Made by a program: the position numbers and the translations under genes
Part shown: in pieces, positions 54,964 through 64,000 of the stretch
Layout: every line of letters starts with the position of its first letter
Numbering within the stretch: the stretch's first letter is position 1
The notes under the pieces: generated by a model
The model's database searches: none
The model's input: only the letters and a program-made list of their open reading frames with translations
What the model was told of the DNA's origin: nothing
NCBI RefSeq assembly: GCF_000219625.1
Contig: NC_018213.1
Coordinates: forward strand, 186,001-250,000
Source: Zymoseptoria tritici IPO323
Taxonomy: Eukaryota; Ascomycota; Dothideomycetes; Mycosphaerellales; Mycosphaerellaceae
Length of the DNA: 64,000 nt
Reading direction: 5' to 3'

Positions 54964-57583
54964 TCAATCCCGATTAATCACCCTCAAACTCCTCCTCGGA
55001 TGCACCATAACCCCGACAAAACTCGGCTCCCGTCCCGCCAGCAGATCCTCCTCCCCATCACTAACATTACTATTCCTCCTCAAACTCGAATATCCACCCG
55101 CCACATTTCCCACCCCACCACCACCACCACCCCCACTCTCACTCCTCCGATGCGACGAACTCGCCCCGCCCTCACTCGTCCTCGTCAACCACGGCGTCAC
55201 ACCGCCTTCACCCCTCGTCGCATAACTCGAGTCACTAGGCGTCATCTTCCCACTCGGTGTCGAACCTGGGTTCGTCGTCGAAGAGGAAAGCAACCCCGCG
55301 ATACCGGGGACTTTTTCCCCCCGGGCTTGCGCCTGCGACATTTCCACGTGCCGTTTGTAGAGCTGGAGTTGTTTGCGGTAGACGTAGGTGCAGAAGGCGA
55401 GGTAGCAGGCGATGAGGAAGAGGGCGCCCGCGAGGCAGCCGGCGACGATGGCGGCGATGTTGGGTCCTGAGGAGGAAGAGGAGGAAGAGTTGTTGTTGTT
55501 GCCGCCGGTGGTTTGGGTGGTGTTGGAGATGTCGTAGGTGATGGGTTTGCCGGTCGCGAGGGGGCCGGCGGTGGCGGTGTTGATGGGGGTGGTGAGGGTG
55601 GCTGAGCCGGAGGGGTTGCCGCCGACGACGTCGATGACGGCTTGCGGGACGAGGTAGCCGAAGCTGCCTTGGAGACCTCCGGGGGAGGAGGAGGTGTACT
55701 TTTGGCCGGCTTGCTGCGCGAGGCTGATGGTCGTGTTAGCGGAGTACGGATTTGTTGAATGGAATGTACTCACGGATTCTGTCCATTGCTGTCGGTCACC
55801 GCCGCGGCACGGGAGTTGGATGAGCTCTCGCCTCGGGACAGCGATGTAAATTGATTGACCCATTGTAGATTGCTCATGTCAAAGACGTAGACTCCCGGAC
55901 TCTCGCAGGTGAGTGTTTGATCTCCGGTGTAGCCTCCCACCATGACCATCTGCGCATCCCACACGTTGCAAGTGTGTCCAGATCGACCAGGTGGAACGGA
56001 CTGACCGCCTTGGTCGACTTTGATCCAGGTGAAGGAAGGTAATGTCAAAATCCACATGTCGTCGTACTGGGTTTGATTGCCGTATGGAATGAGGTTCTGT
56101 CCGCCGAACATGTAGATGTTGTAGGATGAACCATCCTGTGCGGCTGCGATGGTGGCGCAAGGATTGACGCGGATGTTGGGAGTTTCGCCGGAGGTGGCTT
56201 GTATGTACCAGGTCGAGTTGGCGATGTCGTACACGTTGATATTGTTCCTGGGAGTGGATTAGTAAGGATGAGGTGACGATGTCTTCCTCGGAGCAGTCCA
56301 ACTCACATTTGGGTAAAGCTCTCATTGGTACCTCCAGCCATCGCAAGGAGGATACCCTCGGCGCCGAATCCAGGGACATAGACCAGCAGTCCGTCCGCAC
56401 GTTCGGTGAAGCCAGGCAGAGATTGCACACCACCTTCCGTGACATTCCTCCATTCTCCACCTGCCGGAGCAGCCTCACCACTGTTGAGTGCAGTGATTTG
56501 GTTGTTGGAATATCCGGGAAATGTGTACTCCAACAATGACTGCAAATACACTCTAGCAACGCTCTGTGACCATCCTTGAGTAGTGTACCCATCGAGATGT
56601 CCTCCGAAATAGAACGCTCGTCCGATCGATGGCACGCTCACGCCTGCGCCCTCTGCAGCTCGCTGGACAGGCTCATCATCAGAAGGCGCGCTGACTCCGG
56701 TGGCAGTATTTGGGTCACTGTGCTCGATCCAGGATCCTTCAGAAATATCATACTCCCACAACGAAAAAGGTGTCGGAGAGACAGCAGGCTTCCATGAGAA
56801 TTGTCCGCCGTATAAGAAGAGAGAGTCGTATGAATTCCACAATGATCCCAATGAGACATTCGGTGGTCCGGAAGGTTGTGGTAGGCCATCAAGCGCCGGC
56901 GTCGCGATTTGCCAAGTCTTGGTGAGATCGAGCGAGAGAAAGTTGTTATTCCACGTATTCTCGGTCTGGCTCGACTCGGTCGTGGCTTGTCCTCCATAAA
57001 GATATAGAGTGCCATTCACCACGGCAGACATCTGCGCCCATCGTTGACACACGGCGGTGGGACTGTCTGCTCTGCGATCTAAGATAACCGCATGAGGATC
57101 TGCAGGAATCGCTCCGCCGCTGACGGGTTGCAGCGGCATCGAGGCATGTCCAAAGAATGATGTGGTGTGGAGGAATGGGAGAACGGCCAGCAAGAGGAAA
57201 ATCATGCCACCGAAGCGATACATCATGGATCGATAGCCCACGGGGAGTGGTGATTGAGAGTGAAGTCGAGGAGGGTGATGGGGAGATGGGGCGGAGAATT
57301 GTTGATGGAGGTGGGCGCGTGGCTTGGGAGGGTCGCCACTCGGATCTGCAGGAGCATCGTCTGGTTCTAGCCGTTCAACCAGTCGAACGTCGTCTTTGCT
57401 GCGGAAGCGGACGGCGAGGGTGGGTCGTGGAGGTCGTAAGGGTCGTGAATATTGTCGAGGCCGTGATGTCGATGTCGATGCACATGATGATGAGGATGAA
57501 GAAGACGAAATGGATGAATTGGAATTCTGGTGGTACGATGCATCCCAAAGCGAATCGGCCAGCGGCGGTGTTGGGTGGTGCAT
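54964..57583 (-). CDS. Kelch-repeat membrane protein with C-terminal transmembrane segment
   Basis: Three exons (57583-56307, 56247-55774, 55723-54964), with 59- and 50-bp introns, encode 836 residues. Residues 1-118 are Ser/Pro/His-rich low complexity. A hydrophobic segment at about 121-145 (MYRFGGMIFLLLAVLPFL) could be a signal anchor, or a cleaved signal if translation starts at Met120/121. Residues about 180-560 form kelch-type repeats (LYLYGGQ, LFLYGGQ, AFYFGGH, IYMFGGQ, MVMVGGY). A Ser/Asn-rich stalk precedes a transmembrane helix (IVAGCLAGALFLIACYLAF) and a 170-residue Ser/Gly-rich cytoplasmic tail. The layout suggests an extracellular kelch propeller on a single-pass receptor-like protein. 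The ligand is unknown. Confidence 0.85.
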
Positions 57584-59479
57584 GAATCTAAAAGCGGCGT
57601 CTGACGCGGTGGGGGTTGATTGCGGAGAACCAATACGAGGGCTGCCTGAGGTTTGGCTGTACGCGAGAAGTCAATTCCGACGACAGGAGAGATGTAGAGA
57701 GATGTAGAGTATGTAGAGATGTATACCGCGGATGAATGAATGAATGGACAAGCGAAACGAGTCGAGGAGATTTGGCTGGCTGGCCTGTCGGTGGATGGAC
57801 GCTGCTCCCTCCTGCTATCGCATCGTCCTATCGCGCCGATAGGATGGGACAGATCTCGAGCTCAGAGCAGGATTAAGGATGTCGGTCGGTCGCACGTCAA
57901 GGCTGCAGGTACTGTGCGGAGAGAGAGGACAAGGACAGGATAGGATAGGACAGGACAGGATAGGACAGGACAGGATAGGACAGGACAGGACAGGACAGGA
58001 CAGGACAGGACAGGACAGGACAGGACAGGATGACTGCGTTGATGTGCCACGAAGAGAGGGATTCGATATACCTGATCTCGCATCCCTCTCCCACGTGTTT
58101 GGGGCCATGCCATCAAACGAGTGGCTTTTCCTCGTCTCTGCGGGAGTCGAATGTCCATCTTTTGCCCACTTCATCGCTACCCATGACTTCACACGTGCGG
58201 CCGCTAGAACTAGGCTTTCTGTGGGGCTGGTCGAATCGAGTCTAGCGTCAGAATCACACGTGAACCCAATCGCGGAGAACTCTCCGATTGCTCTCATCGT
58301 CGTCACCTCGCTCGCTCGCTCTTCTCGTCCCGCAAACATTCTTCTCGAATGCAGACTCGCCTCGGATAATCTCGATGCCACCGCGACTTCACCTCGATCG
58401 AATGCACACTGACGGGTCTCCCACGATGGCGGTCGACGGAAGAGCGAGTGGAAAAGACAATGCGCGCGGACAGAGAAAGAGCAGCAACACGAGCTGGAGG
58501 GGAAGAGAACCACCCCGCTGAGTCTGCTCAGAGACGTCTCGGAAAATCAGCGTCTACAAGTCAGGACCTGCCGTTGGCGTCCAAGAAGGGAGCCCAGCTT
58601 GCACCACCAATGTCTTGCTCCTCAGGGCTTTGCGCTCGTCTTCCATAACCCCCGATTGTCCGTGTCCATGGTATGTTCCATCATTTGGAGGGGTTGTACA
58701 GTCCATGCGGCGGTTATGTCGCGCTCGAGAGCCCTCACAAGCGGTCATCAGTCCTCCGTTGCATACGCCTCTTTCTCGTGACTGTCATGACGCCGCGCGC
58801 GGTCGGTGAGGTATCCTAATCATCGTGGGTGTGTTCATCCTTTTTGGACCGCAAACGCAATTGTGACTCTTCAGCGAGAGGCTCAGCGATTTGGTCGACC
58901 CGCAACGCAACGCAACGCACCTGTGATTCGGTTACAACGACCTCTGCCTGCCCGGTCATGGGTGAAGGCGGGAAGTCTGGGAAAATGGCGTATGCGTTGC
59001 AAAGGCGTCAATGGTGCGGCTGACTTTCAGCTGCTGCTGGGGAGGATTCACGGCGTCTGTATTTGCCTTCCTTCTCACGCTTCGAATACGCTTATGGTGG
59101 CTCCACCGTCGGAACGCTGTATTCGAGTCGCCTCAATGAAAGCTTCCTACTCTCAGCCATCCGGCACATCCATCGTTGGTTCGGTCTATTCCTCCATCGT
59201 CTGCACCTGTGTGAGGCCGCATGCACGACATGATCTGCTTACTCCATTCTGACGCTAAAGATGATGAAGATACAAAGAAGAAGGGTCAATATCTACAACT
59301 ACCGTACGACGGCTGAAGGTGGGTAACGCCATGTCGACACGCCTGACTACTGTTGCATCCTCCCAGATCGTCCCGTCCCGAAGCCAAACCGACAGGCTCT
59401 CGCGCCGAGTGTGAGATTTCTAGGACTCCGGGCCATGCGCCTCATTCGATTCTGTCTTGGTCCGTCCACCAAAAAGTTC
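57584..59479. other. Intergenic with a pentanucleotide array
   Basis: 1.9 kb between the kelch start and the GH2 stop. Apart from the repeat at 57931-58028 no feature is seen. Open frames on both strands are translation of the repeat or lack motifs. Confidence 0.55.
57931..58028. repeat. (GGACA)n / (GGATA)n microsatellite
   Basis: About 20 units of GGACA with interspersed GGATA, nearly perfect at the right end. It gives Cys/Pro/Val/Leu-Ser repeats in the frames that cross it. Confidence 0.95.
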
Positions 59480-62035
59480 TCATTCGCGAATTTGCTCCAA
59501 CACCACAGATCCCCCGCCATGACGATCGCTGTTGGCCAGCACGGTGACTTTGCCCGGCTCCGTGCCGGCACGAACAATGGCCAGCGCCTGCCCATGCCAC
59601 GTCGTGTGGACATCGTCATCATACCTTTCGTAGGTCTTTCTCGCACCGCTTCCAAAGCCCTCGAGCCGGGCTGGTCCGGTCACTGACAGTGTGACGAGGT
59701 CGTCATCCAACATCTCCACCGTGCCGTCCTCGTCGCACAATAACACACGGATGAAAGCGAGATCCATGCCATTGGCGCGTATGGTCTTGTTCTCCAGCAC
59801 GAGTTTCAACCTCGCTTCCTTGGCCGAACGGAGAGCCGTTTGAGATGTTTGGCGGCCTTGACGATACCCAATCGCGACGATTTCTCCCGGATAGTATGTC
59901 GTGTTGAAGCGCGCCAGGTTACCATATCGCCGACCGGGCGGGCGCAGCATGTAGATGGAAAACACGGCCGTCCCCGCTAATGTAGACAGAGCATACGCCC
60001 AGGAGGGCACCAACATCGCGGACACGACCCCCATCACACCAATCGCAACCGTGGACGGCGACAGTCGCGACGGATACCTGCCGACCTGCTTCTTGCCCAG
60101 CGACGTGCCGTTCAGCAGCACCTCCACCTCCTCGTCGTCCGACACGACATAAATCTCGGCACGTTTGCCCGCGCAGCCCTTCCACGACCAGCTGTGCTCG
60201 GCGTCGGTCTTTCTCCACGGCGATCGGAAAGTCTTCTTGTCGACGAGATGGGGCGGGCGAACGGTAATCGCCGGACCGGAAAGTAAATGCCACGCCGCCT
60301 GGGCCAGATACGCCGTGTGGCCGGGAACACCGATGAGGTCGACGGCGCCACATCCCGCGGAGATTTGCGGATACGGCTTCTGAAAGCTGCCTTTGCTGGT
60401 GTCGTAGATCCAGTCGGCCATGCCGCTCTCGCCGAGATAGTCCCATCCCGTCCACATGAAGTCGCCGATGAGGCTGGGAAGGGACTCGACTTGCGACCAA
60501 TTCCAGGAGATGTCGTCCGGTAGCGTCTCCGTGCCGAGGAGGATGCGATCGGGATGGAGGCGCACATCGGTGGGGAATCTCACCTCGCCGTAGTTGTAGC
60601 CACTCACGTCGACGAGGTGGAAGAGATCCTTGGTGACGAGGTCGGCGCGGGGGAGGCGAGGCAGGTTTTTGACGATGAAGTGGATGAAGGCGAAGAGAGC
60701 GTTGATGGAAGTACTGTCCAAGTTCCAGGCCTCGCCGCTAGGGGGTTGAACGTTGACATCTCCCGTTCTCTTCGAGGGCCAGCCTATAGCCGCGAGCATG
60801 AGATTGATAGCCGCGGTGACTGGCCTAGTCGAGTCCGACAGACGCACGCGCTCGACCAGACGTCTCGCAGTCTCCAGTCCGTACACGGATTTCGGCTCCA
60901 TCAACTCGTTCCCGATCGAGTACATGATGACAGAAGGATGGTTACGGGCCTTGCGCACCATAGCGTCGATCTCGACCTCCCATCGATCTGCGAATGAAGG
61001 GGCATCATCGTGGGTGGACTTGCGACTGTACCAGTAGTCATGATACTCATCCACGACGTACAGACCATGCACATCGCACGCGTGTAAGAGCGCCTCGGGA
61101 GCGGGGTTGTGAGAGCTGCGAATGGCATTGTAGCCGTTGGCCTTGAGGATCTTGACGCGCCAGAGCTCATAGTCCGGGAGCGTCACGCCGCCGAGAATGC
61201 CGCTATCGTGGTGTATACAAGCGCCGCGGAGGAGAGTCCGCCCGCCGTTCACTAGTAAGCCGCTCTGCGCGTTCCATTGTAGTGTGCGAAGTCCGACCAG
61301 TACGCTGTGGGATTCATCTCCGACTTTGACAAGCAGTGTGTACAGATGAGGGTTGTCGTCAGACCATAGGACTGGCCGAGCAACATCCAGCGGCGTAGAG
61401 ACTTGCAACCCCTCCGTCCGAAGCTCCGCGCTTGCGACTTCATGTTCCCCGTCGAGCAAACTGAACGACACATCGACGACTTCCCCGGCAGGATTGTCAA
61501 TCTCCGCAGTGGCCATGGCACGCACCGAAGGCTCGATCGCTATAGTCTGGAAGAAGACACCGCCCGGGCGCAGGGAGATGGTATTCCGGGCCACGATCCA
61601 CACTGGCTTCAAGACTCCCGACCCGATGTACCAACGCGCGGACGGCAGTTCTTCATTCTGCACATGCAGTTCGATAGTGACCTCTTGATCTCCCCGCAGG
61701 AACTGATCGATCTGGATTTCAAAATCCGTCAGACCCCAGGAATTGCCGCCCGCGGGCTGACCATTCACGAACACCTGACAATGTCGATACACGCCTTCAA
61801 AGTAGAGGAAAATCCTCTTACCACTCCATGAAGGTGGTCGACGCCAAGTCTTGCGGTACAGGTAGCTGCCACCCAAGAAGTAGGCCTGTGCAGGACCAGA
61901 GGGCGCGTCGGCGCTACGTCCAGTCTGGATCATGGCGTCCCGCGGTAGGAAGACTGGAGTGAAGGACTGCCCGTCGACGACGGACCGCACGTGCCAACCA
62001 TCGTTGAACGGGAGCGTGGTGTCGGAAATGATCAT
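59480..62035 (-). CDS. Glycoside hydrolase family 2 (beta-galactosidase/glucuronidase type)
   Basis: A single 851-codon exon. Domain order is the sugar-binding jelly roll (about 1-165), the Ig-like GH2 domain (165-270), the TIM barrel (270-600), then a DUF4982-like and a C-terminal Ig-like domain. The acid/base Glu lies in SIGNELME (about residue 377) and the nucleophile in LLGTETLP (about residue 501). No signal peptide is seen at the N-terminus. Unusually, a stretch of about 45 residues with two hydrophobic segments (about 655-698, IGVMGVVSAMLVPSW and STLAGTAVFSIYML) is inserted after LLNGTSLGKKQVG, inside the DUF4982-like domain. It cleaves terminal beta-linked sugars. Exact substrate is unknown. 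Confidence 0.9.
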   Translation of the reverse strand: MIISDTTLPFNDGWHVRSVVDGQSFTPVFLPRDAMIQTGRSADAPSGPAQAYFLGGSYLYRKTWRRPPSWSGKRIFLYFEGVYRHCQVFVNGQPAGGNSWGLTDFEIQIDQFLRGDQEVTIELHVQNEELPSARWYIGSGVLKPVWIVARNTISLRPGGVFFQTIAIEPSVRAMATAEIDNPAGEVVDVSFSLLDGEHEVASAELRTEGLQVSTPLDVARPVLWSDDNPHLYTLLVKVGDESHSVLVGLRTLQWNAQSGLLVNGGRTLLRGACIHHDSGILGGVTLPDYELWRVKILKANGYNAIRSSHNPAPEALLHACDVHGLYVVDEYHDYWYSRKSTHDDAPSFADRWEVEIDAMVRKARNHPSVIMYSIGNELMEPKSVYGLETARRLVERVRLSDSTRPVTAAINLMLAAIGWPSKRTGDVNVQPPSGEAWNLDSTSINALFAFIHFIVKNLPRLPRADLVTKDLFHLVDVSGYNYGEVRFPTDVRLHPDRILLGTETLPDDISWNWSQVESLPSLIGDFMWTGWDYLGESGMADWIYDTSKGSFQKPYPQISAGCGAVDLIGVPGHTAYLAQAAWHLLSGPAITVRPPHLVDKKTFRSPWRKTDAEHSWSWKGCAGKRAEIYVVSDDEEVEVLLNGTSLGKKQVGRYPSRLSPSTVAIGVMGVVSAMLVPSWAYALSTLAGTAVFSIYMLRPPGRRYGNLARFNTTYYPGEIVAIGYRQGRQTSQTALRSAKEARLKLVLENKTIRANGMDLAFIRVLLCDEDGTVEMLDDDLVTLSVTGPARLEGFGSGARKTYERYDDDVHTTWHGQALAIVRAGTEPGKVTVLANSDRHGGGSVVLEQIRE

Positions 62036-62633
62036 CTTGACTGGCAGAGGGTCATGTTATTGTCCGAGGTTGGACGATAATGCATGCGATCGAGAATGTG
62101 TGTCAGTTCGGAGATCAAGGGAGCTGTAAGTCGTGTGTGTGAAGATCCGGATGACTCCGGCTTGTATACCTCGATCGACACACAGCGTGAGGTAGTCAGG
62201 GATCATTCGAGTTGCCGGCCGATCCGTCATAGGGATGATGTGTGCTAGGATGATGAGCGCGGGCATCCATGTTGAACCTCATTCCACAGCTTCGTCGCAA
62301 GCATGGCGACCACGCCTTTGACATTTCCTGTCCGGACTTGTTGGGTCTCCCACTAGTATTGATGATCAACATCACGTACTCTGGGGTCTGGATTGTGTGG
62401 AACGAGAGCTTTCGTCAGAGCGATAGACCCTGGGCAACGCCACCTTGCATCCTGCACTATCAATCGTGGACCTGTGCTTTGGGCTTCATGCTTTCCAGCT
62501 ACGAAACCGCGAGGCACCAAATATCTGCGAAGCTCACAATCTTTGCCAAGGCCGAACTGAAAAATAGCATTACAGATCTCTCTTGGCTGACAATGAGCTT
62601 CTGAAGCCTGAGAAGGAATGAAATAAAATGAAA
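62036..62633. other. Intergenic, nothing recognised
   Basis: About 600 bp between the GH2 start and the stop of the small secreted protein gene. No gene. Confidence 0.5.
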
Positions 62634-63201
62634 TCAACGCGATGAGGACGCATCGTACACAGCCCTCTTCCCCTTCCTCCATTCTCCACCTTCATCACCA
62701 CCACCACCTTCTCCTCGTTCTCCTCGGACCTGGTGCATCACAACAATTTTCTCCACGTCCTTCTCCTCGTCTCCAGACGTCAACTTCGAGTGGAGGTCCA
62801 GGTAGGTGTCCTTGTTGTTGCCTGGAGCGTTCGACGTTTAACACGACCACCTCCATGGGGTTATGCACTATCACAAATGTCAGGTTTGAGCGTCGAGAAT
62901 CGCGAGGTGGTGTGTGGATGTGGGTGTGTCAAGACAGAGTGCGAGAGAGAGTGTGTGTGTGAGAGAGAGAGAGAGAGTGTGTGTGTGTGTGTGAGTGAGA
63001 GAGAGAGAGTGAGAGAGAGGGAGAGAGAGAAAGCGAGAGGGAGAGAGAGAGGCAAAGCCAAAACCCAGCGAAAAGACGTACAAGACAACACGCCGGCGTG
63101 TTTAGGCCGGCGGCACATTCCTCAGTGCATGGGTTCTTTTTTGGTGCCGCAGCAACGCCGAGAGCGAGCAGGAGGGTCGAGGTGAGCAGGAAGATGTTCA
63201 T
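62634..63201 (-). CDS. Small secreted cysteine-containing protein (predicted, spliced)
   Basis: Exon 1 (63201-63082) encodes a clear signal peptide (MNIFLLTSTLLLALGVAAA) followed by PKKNPCTEECAAGLNTPACCL. Exon 2 (62810-62634) is joined over a 271-bp intron (GTACGT donor, AAG acceptor) in phase, giving 98 residues. The mature N-terminus has four cysteines (24 or 25, 29, 38, 39), and the C-terminus is Gly/Glu/Lys-rich. The intron is mostly a GA/GT microsatellite. Without splicing the frame runs into the repeat and becomes Leu/Ser/Thr/His low complexity, which argues for the intron. Size and cysteines fit a small secreted protein or effector candidate. No family is recognised. The second exon is the less certain part. 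Confidence 0.55.
62941..63053. repeat. (GA)n/(GT)n microsatellite in the small secreted protein intron
   Basis: Alternating runs of GAGAGA and GTGTGT on the plus strand, with a few interruptions. It accounts for several spurious open frames. Confidence 0.95.
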
Positions 63202-64000
63202 CGTGGATCGTGGCTCGTGGCTGGCTCCAGAGTTTGTTTTGGAAAGGAGAAGGGTGAGTTCTCGTTGGTCCGTCGTTTGATGATTGACGATGTCTCGCTG
63301 GCTTTTGGAATGGTTGACGACTCGAAGCTGTCAGTGAATTGGCTGAGGGTTGAAAGAAAGATCAGGTCTAGAGGAGGGGGAAAGCGGCATCTTATGGACA
63401 ACAATGCTCTGACTCCTGGGACTACGAAAGGATGGACCCGCGCCGCCATACCATTTGGGACCATTCCTTTTGCGGCCGCGAATCGCTAGGGAGTTGTCTT
63501 GGTAATTTGCTATGACTGGGGTCGGAAGACGTGGACTAAGTCCCGGCTCATGCCACATGGCAGCAGGCCCTTGTTCTGCGAACTCTCCCCCATGTTGATC
63601 TTCGTATGCACGAGACAGGTTGAACAAGGGCTGTCGACGAAGCGAGATGAGTTGTTCACACCAATGCCACCCATCGTCGAACTGAAACATGTTGCTGGCA
63701 CGATCGCGCTGCGGACATTGGTGGAAGATTTTCCAAGCGCCATTCGTATTGCACGAGACAGGTTTGTAGCTGAGTGACATGGGAGGACATTATCGACGTC
63801 CAGGAGGGATGAGACTATGGAGTCTTCGGTGGTGGTTCGATGAAGCAGCTCGTCGGTCGATACTGCTGCGAGGCAGGATGAGTCCAAAGGGAAACGGATT
63901 TATGACGACTTGTCCGTTACCTTTTAAGCGTCAGAGGACACTCGATATGGACGAGTTTGGACAGCGCGAGTTTGCTTCTGGTGGTGATCACGACAAGAGC
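63202..64000. other. Window end, nothing recognised
   Basis: About 800 bp with overlapping short frames on both strands and no motif or splice structure. The first 100-200 bp presumably serve as the promoter of the small secreted protein gene. Confidence 0.5.

Noticed and set aside
57815..58513. Frames rich in Leu-Ser-Cys-Pro-Val on the minus strand
   Set aside because: They are translation of the GGACA microsatellite.
62861..63201. Unspliced small secreted protein with a Leu/Ser/Thr/His tail
   Set aside because: The tail is microsatellite translation. An in-phase intron removing it is more plausible.

Overview
This window is from a filamentous ascomycete, most likely a dothideomycete. The evidence is spliceosomal introns of 44-66 bp with GT(A/G)NGT donors, CTNAC branch points and AG acceptors, intron-dense GC-balanced genes, and a repeat block in which CpA/TpG is depleted and TpA enriched. 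That last pattern is the signature of repeat-induced point mutation (RIP). No rRNA, CRISPR or prokaryotic feature is visible.

Left 28 kb (596-27970): a retrotransposon graveyard whose nesting can be resolved from target-site duplications (TSDs). The outer host is a Ty1/Copia element (601-27965, 110-bp LTRs, TSD GGAAC). A 275-bp solo LTR sits in its integrase (3763-4037, TSD CTATA). A Ty3/Gypsy chromovirus, copy C, was inserted in minus orientation (5006-24170, 215-bp LTRs, TSD CTACT). Copy C was then hit by a Tad1-like LINE (7046-12330, TSD TAGGCCTATTTAGT) and by a second chromovirus of the same family, copy B, in plus orientation (12777-19708, TSD CTATC). An 893-bp element with a LINE-like tail (26746-27638, TSD ACCGGATGT) lies near the Copia 3' end. 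All large reading frames are broken by RIP-type stop codons.

Middle (28-46 kb): a small membrane protein, a double MYND zinc-finger protein, a tRNA-Tyr gene, a nine-hundred-residue tyrosine-recombinase-like (DUF3435-type) protein in eight exons, and a convergent RGG-box protein. These are followed by about 5 kb of gene-free, minisatellite-rich DNA. The tRNA-Tyr(GUA) gene is the most striking object here. Besides the usual anticodon-loop intron it carries two GT-AG, spliceosomal-looking introns that split the internal A box and B box.

Right (46-63 kb): seven genes in a row on the minus strand. They are a secreted FAD oxidoreductase, a zinc-independent MDR reductase, a degenerate SDR, a POT-family peptide transporter, a kelch membrane protein, a GH2 glycosidase and a small secreted cysteine-containing protein. 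The transporter gene has two nearly identical introns beside two microexons, an introner-like signature that fits the intron-invaded tRNA. Three oxidoreductases beside a transporter could be a small metabolic group, but no backbone synthase is present.
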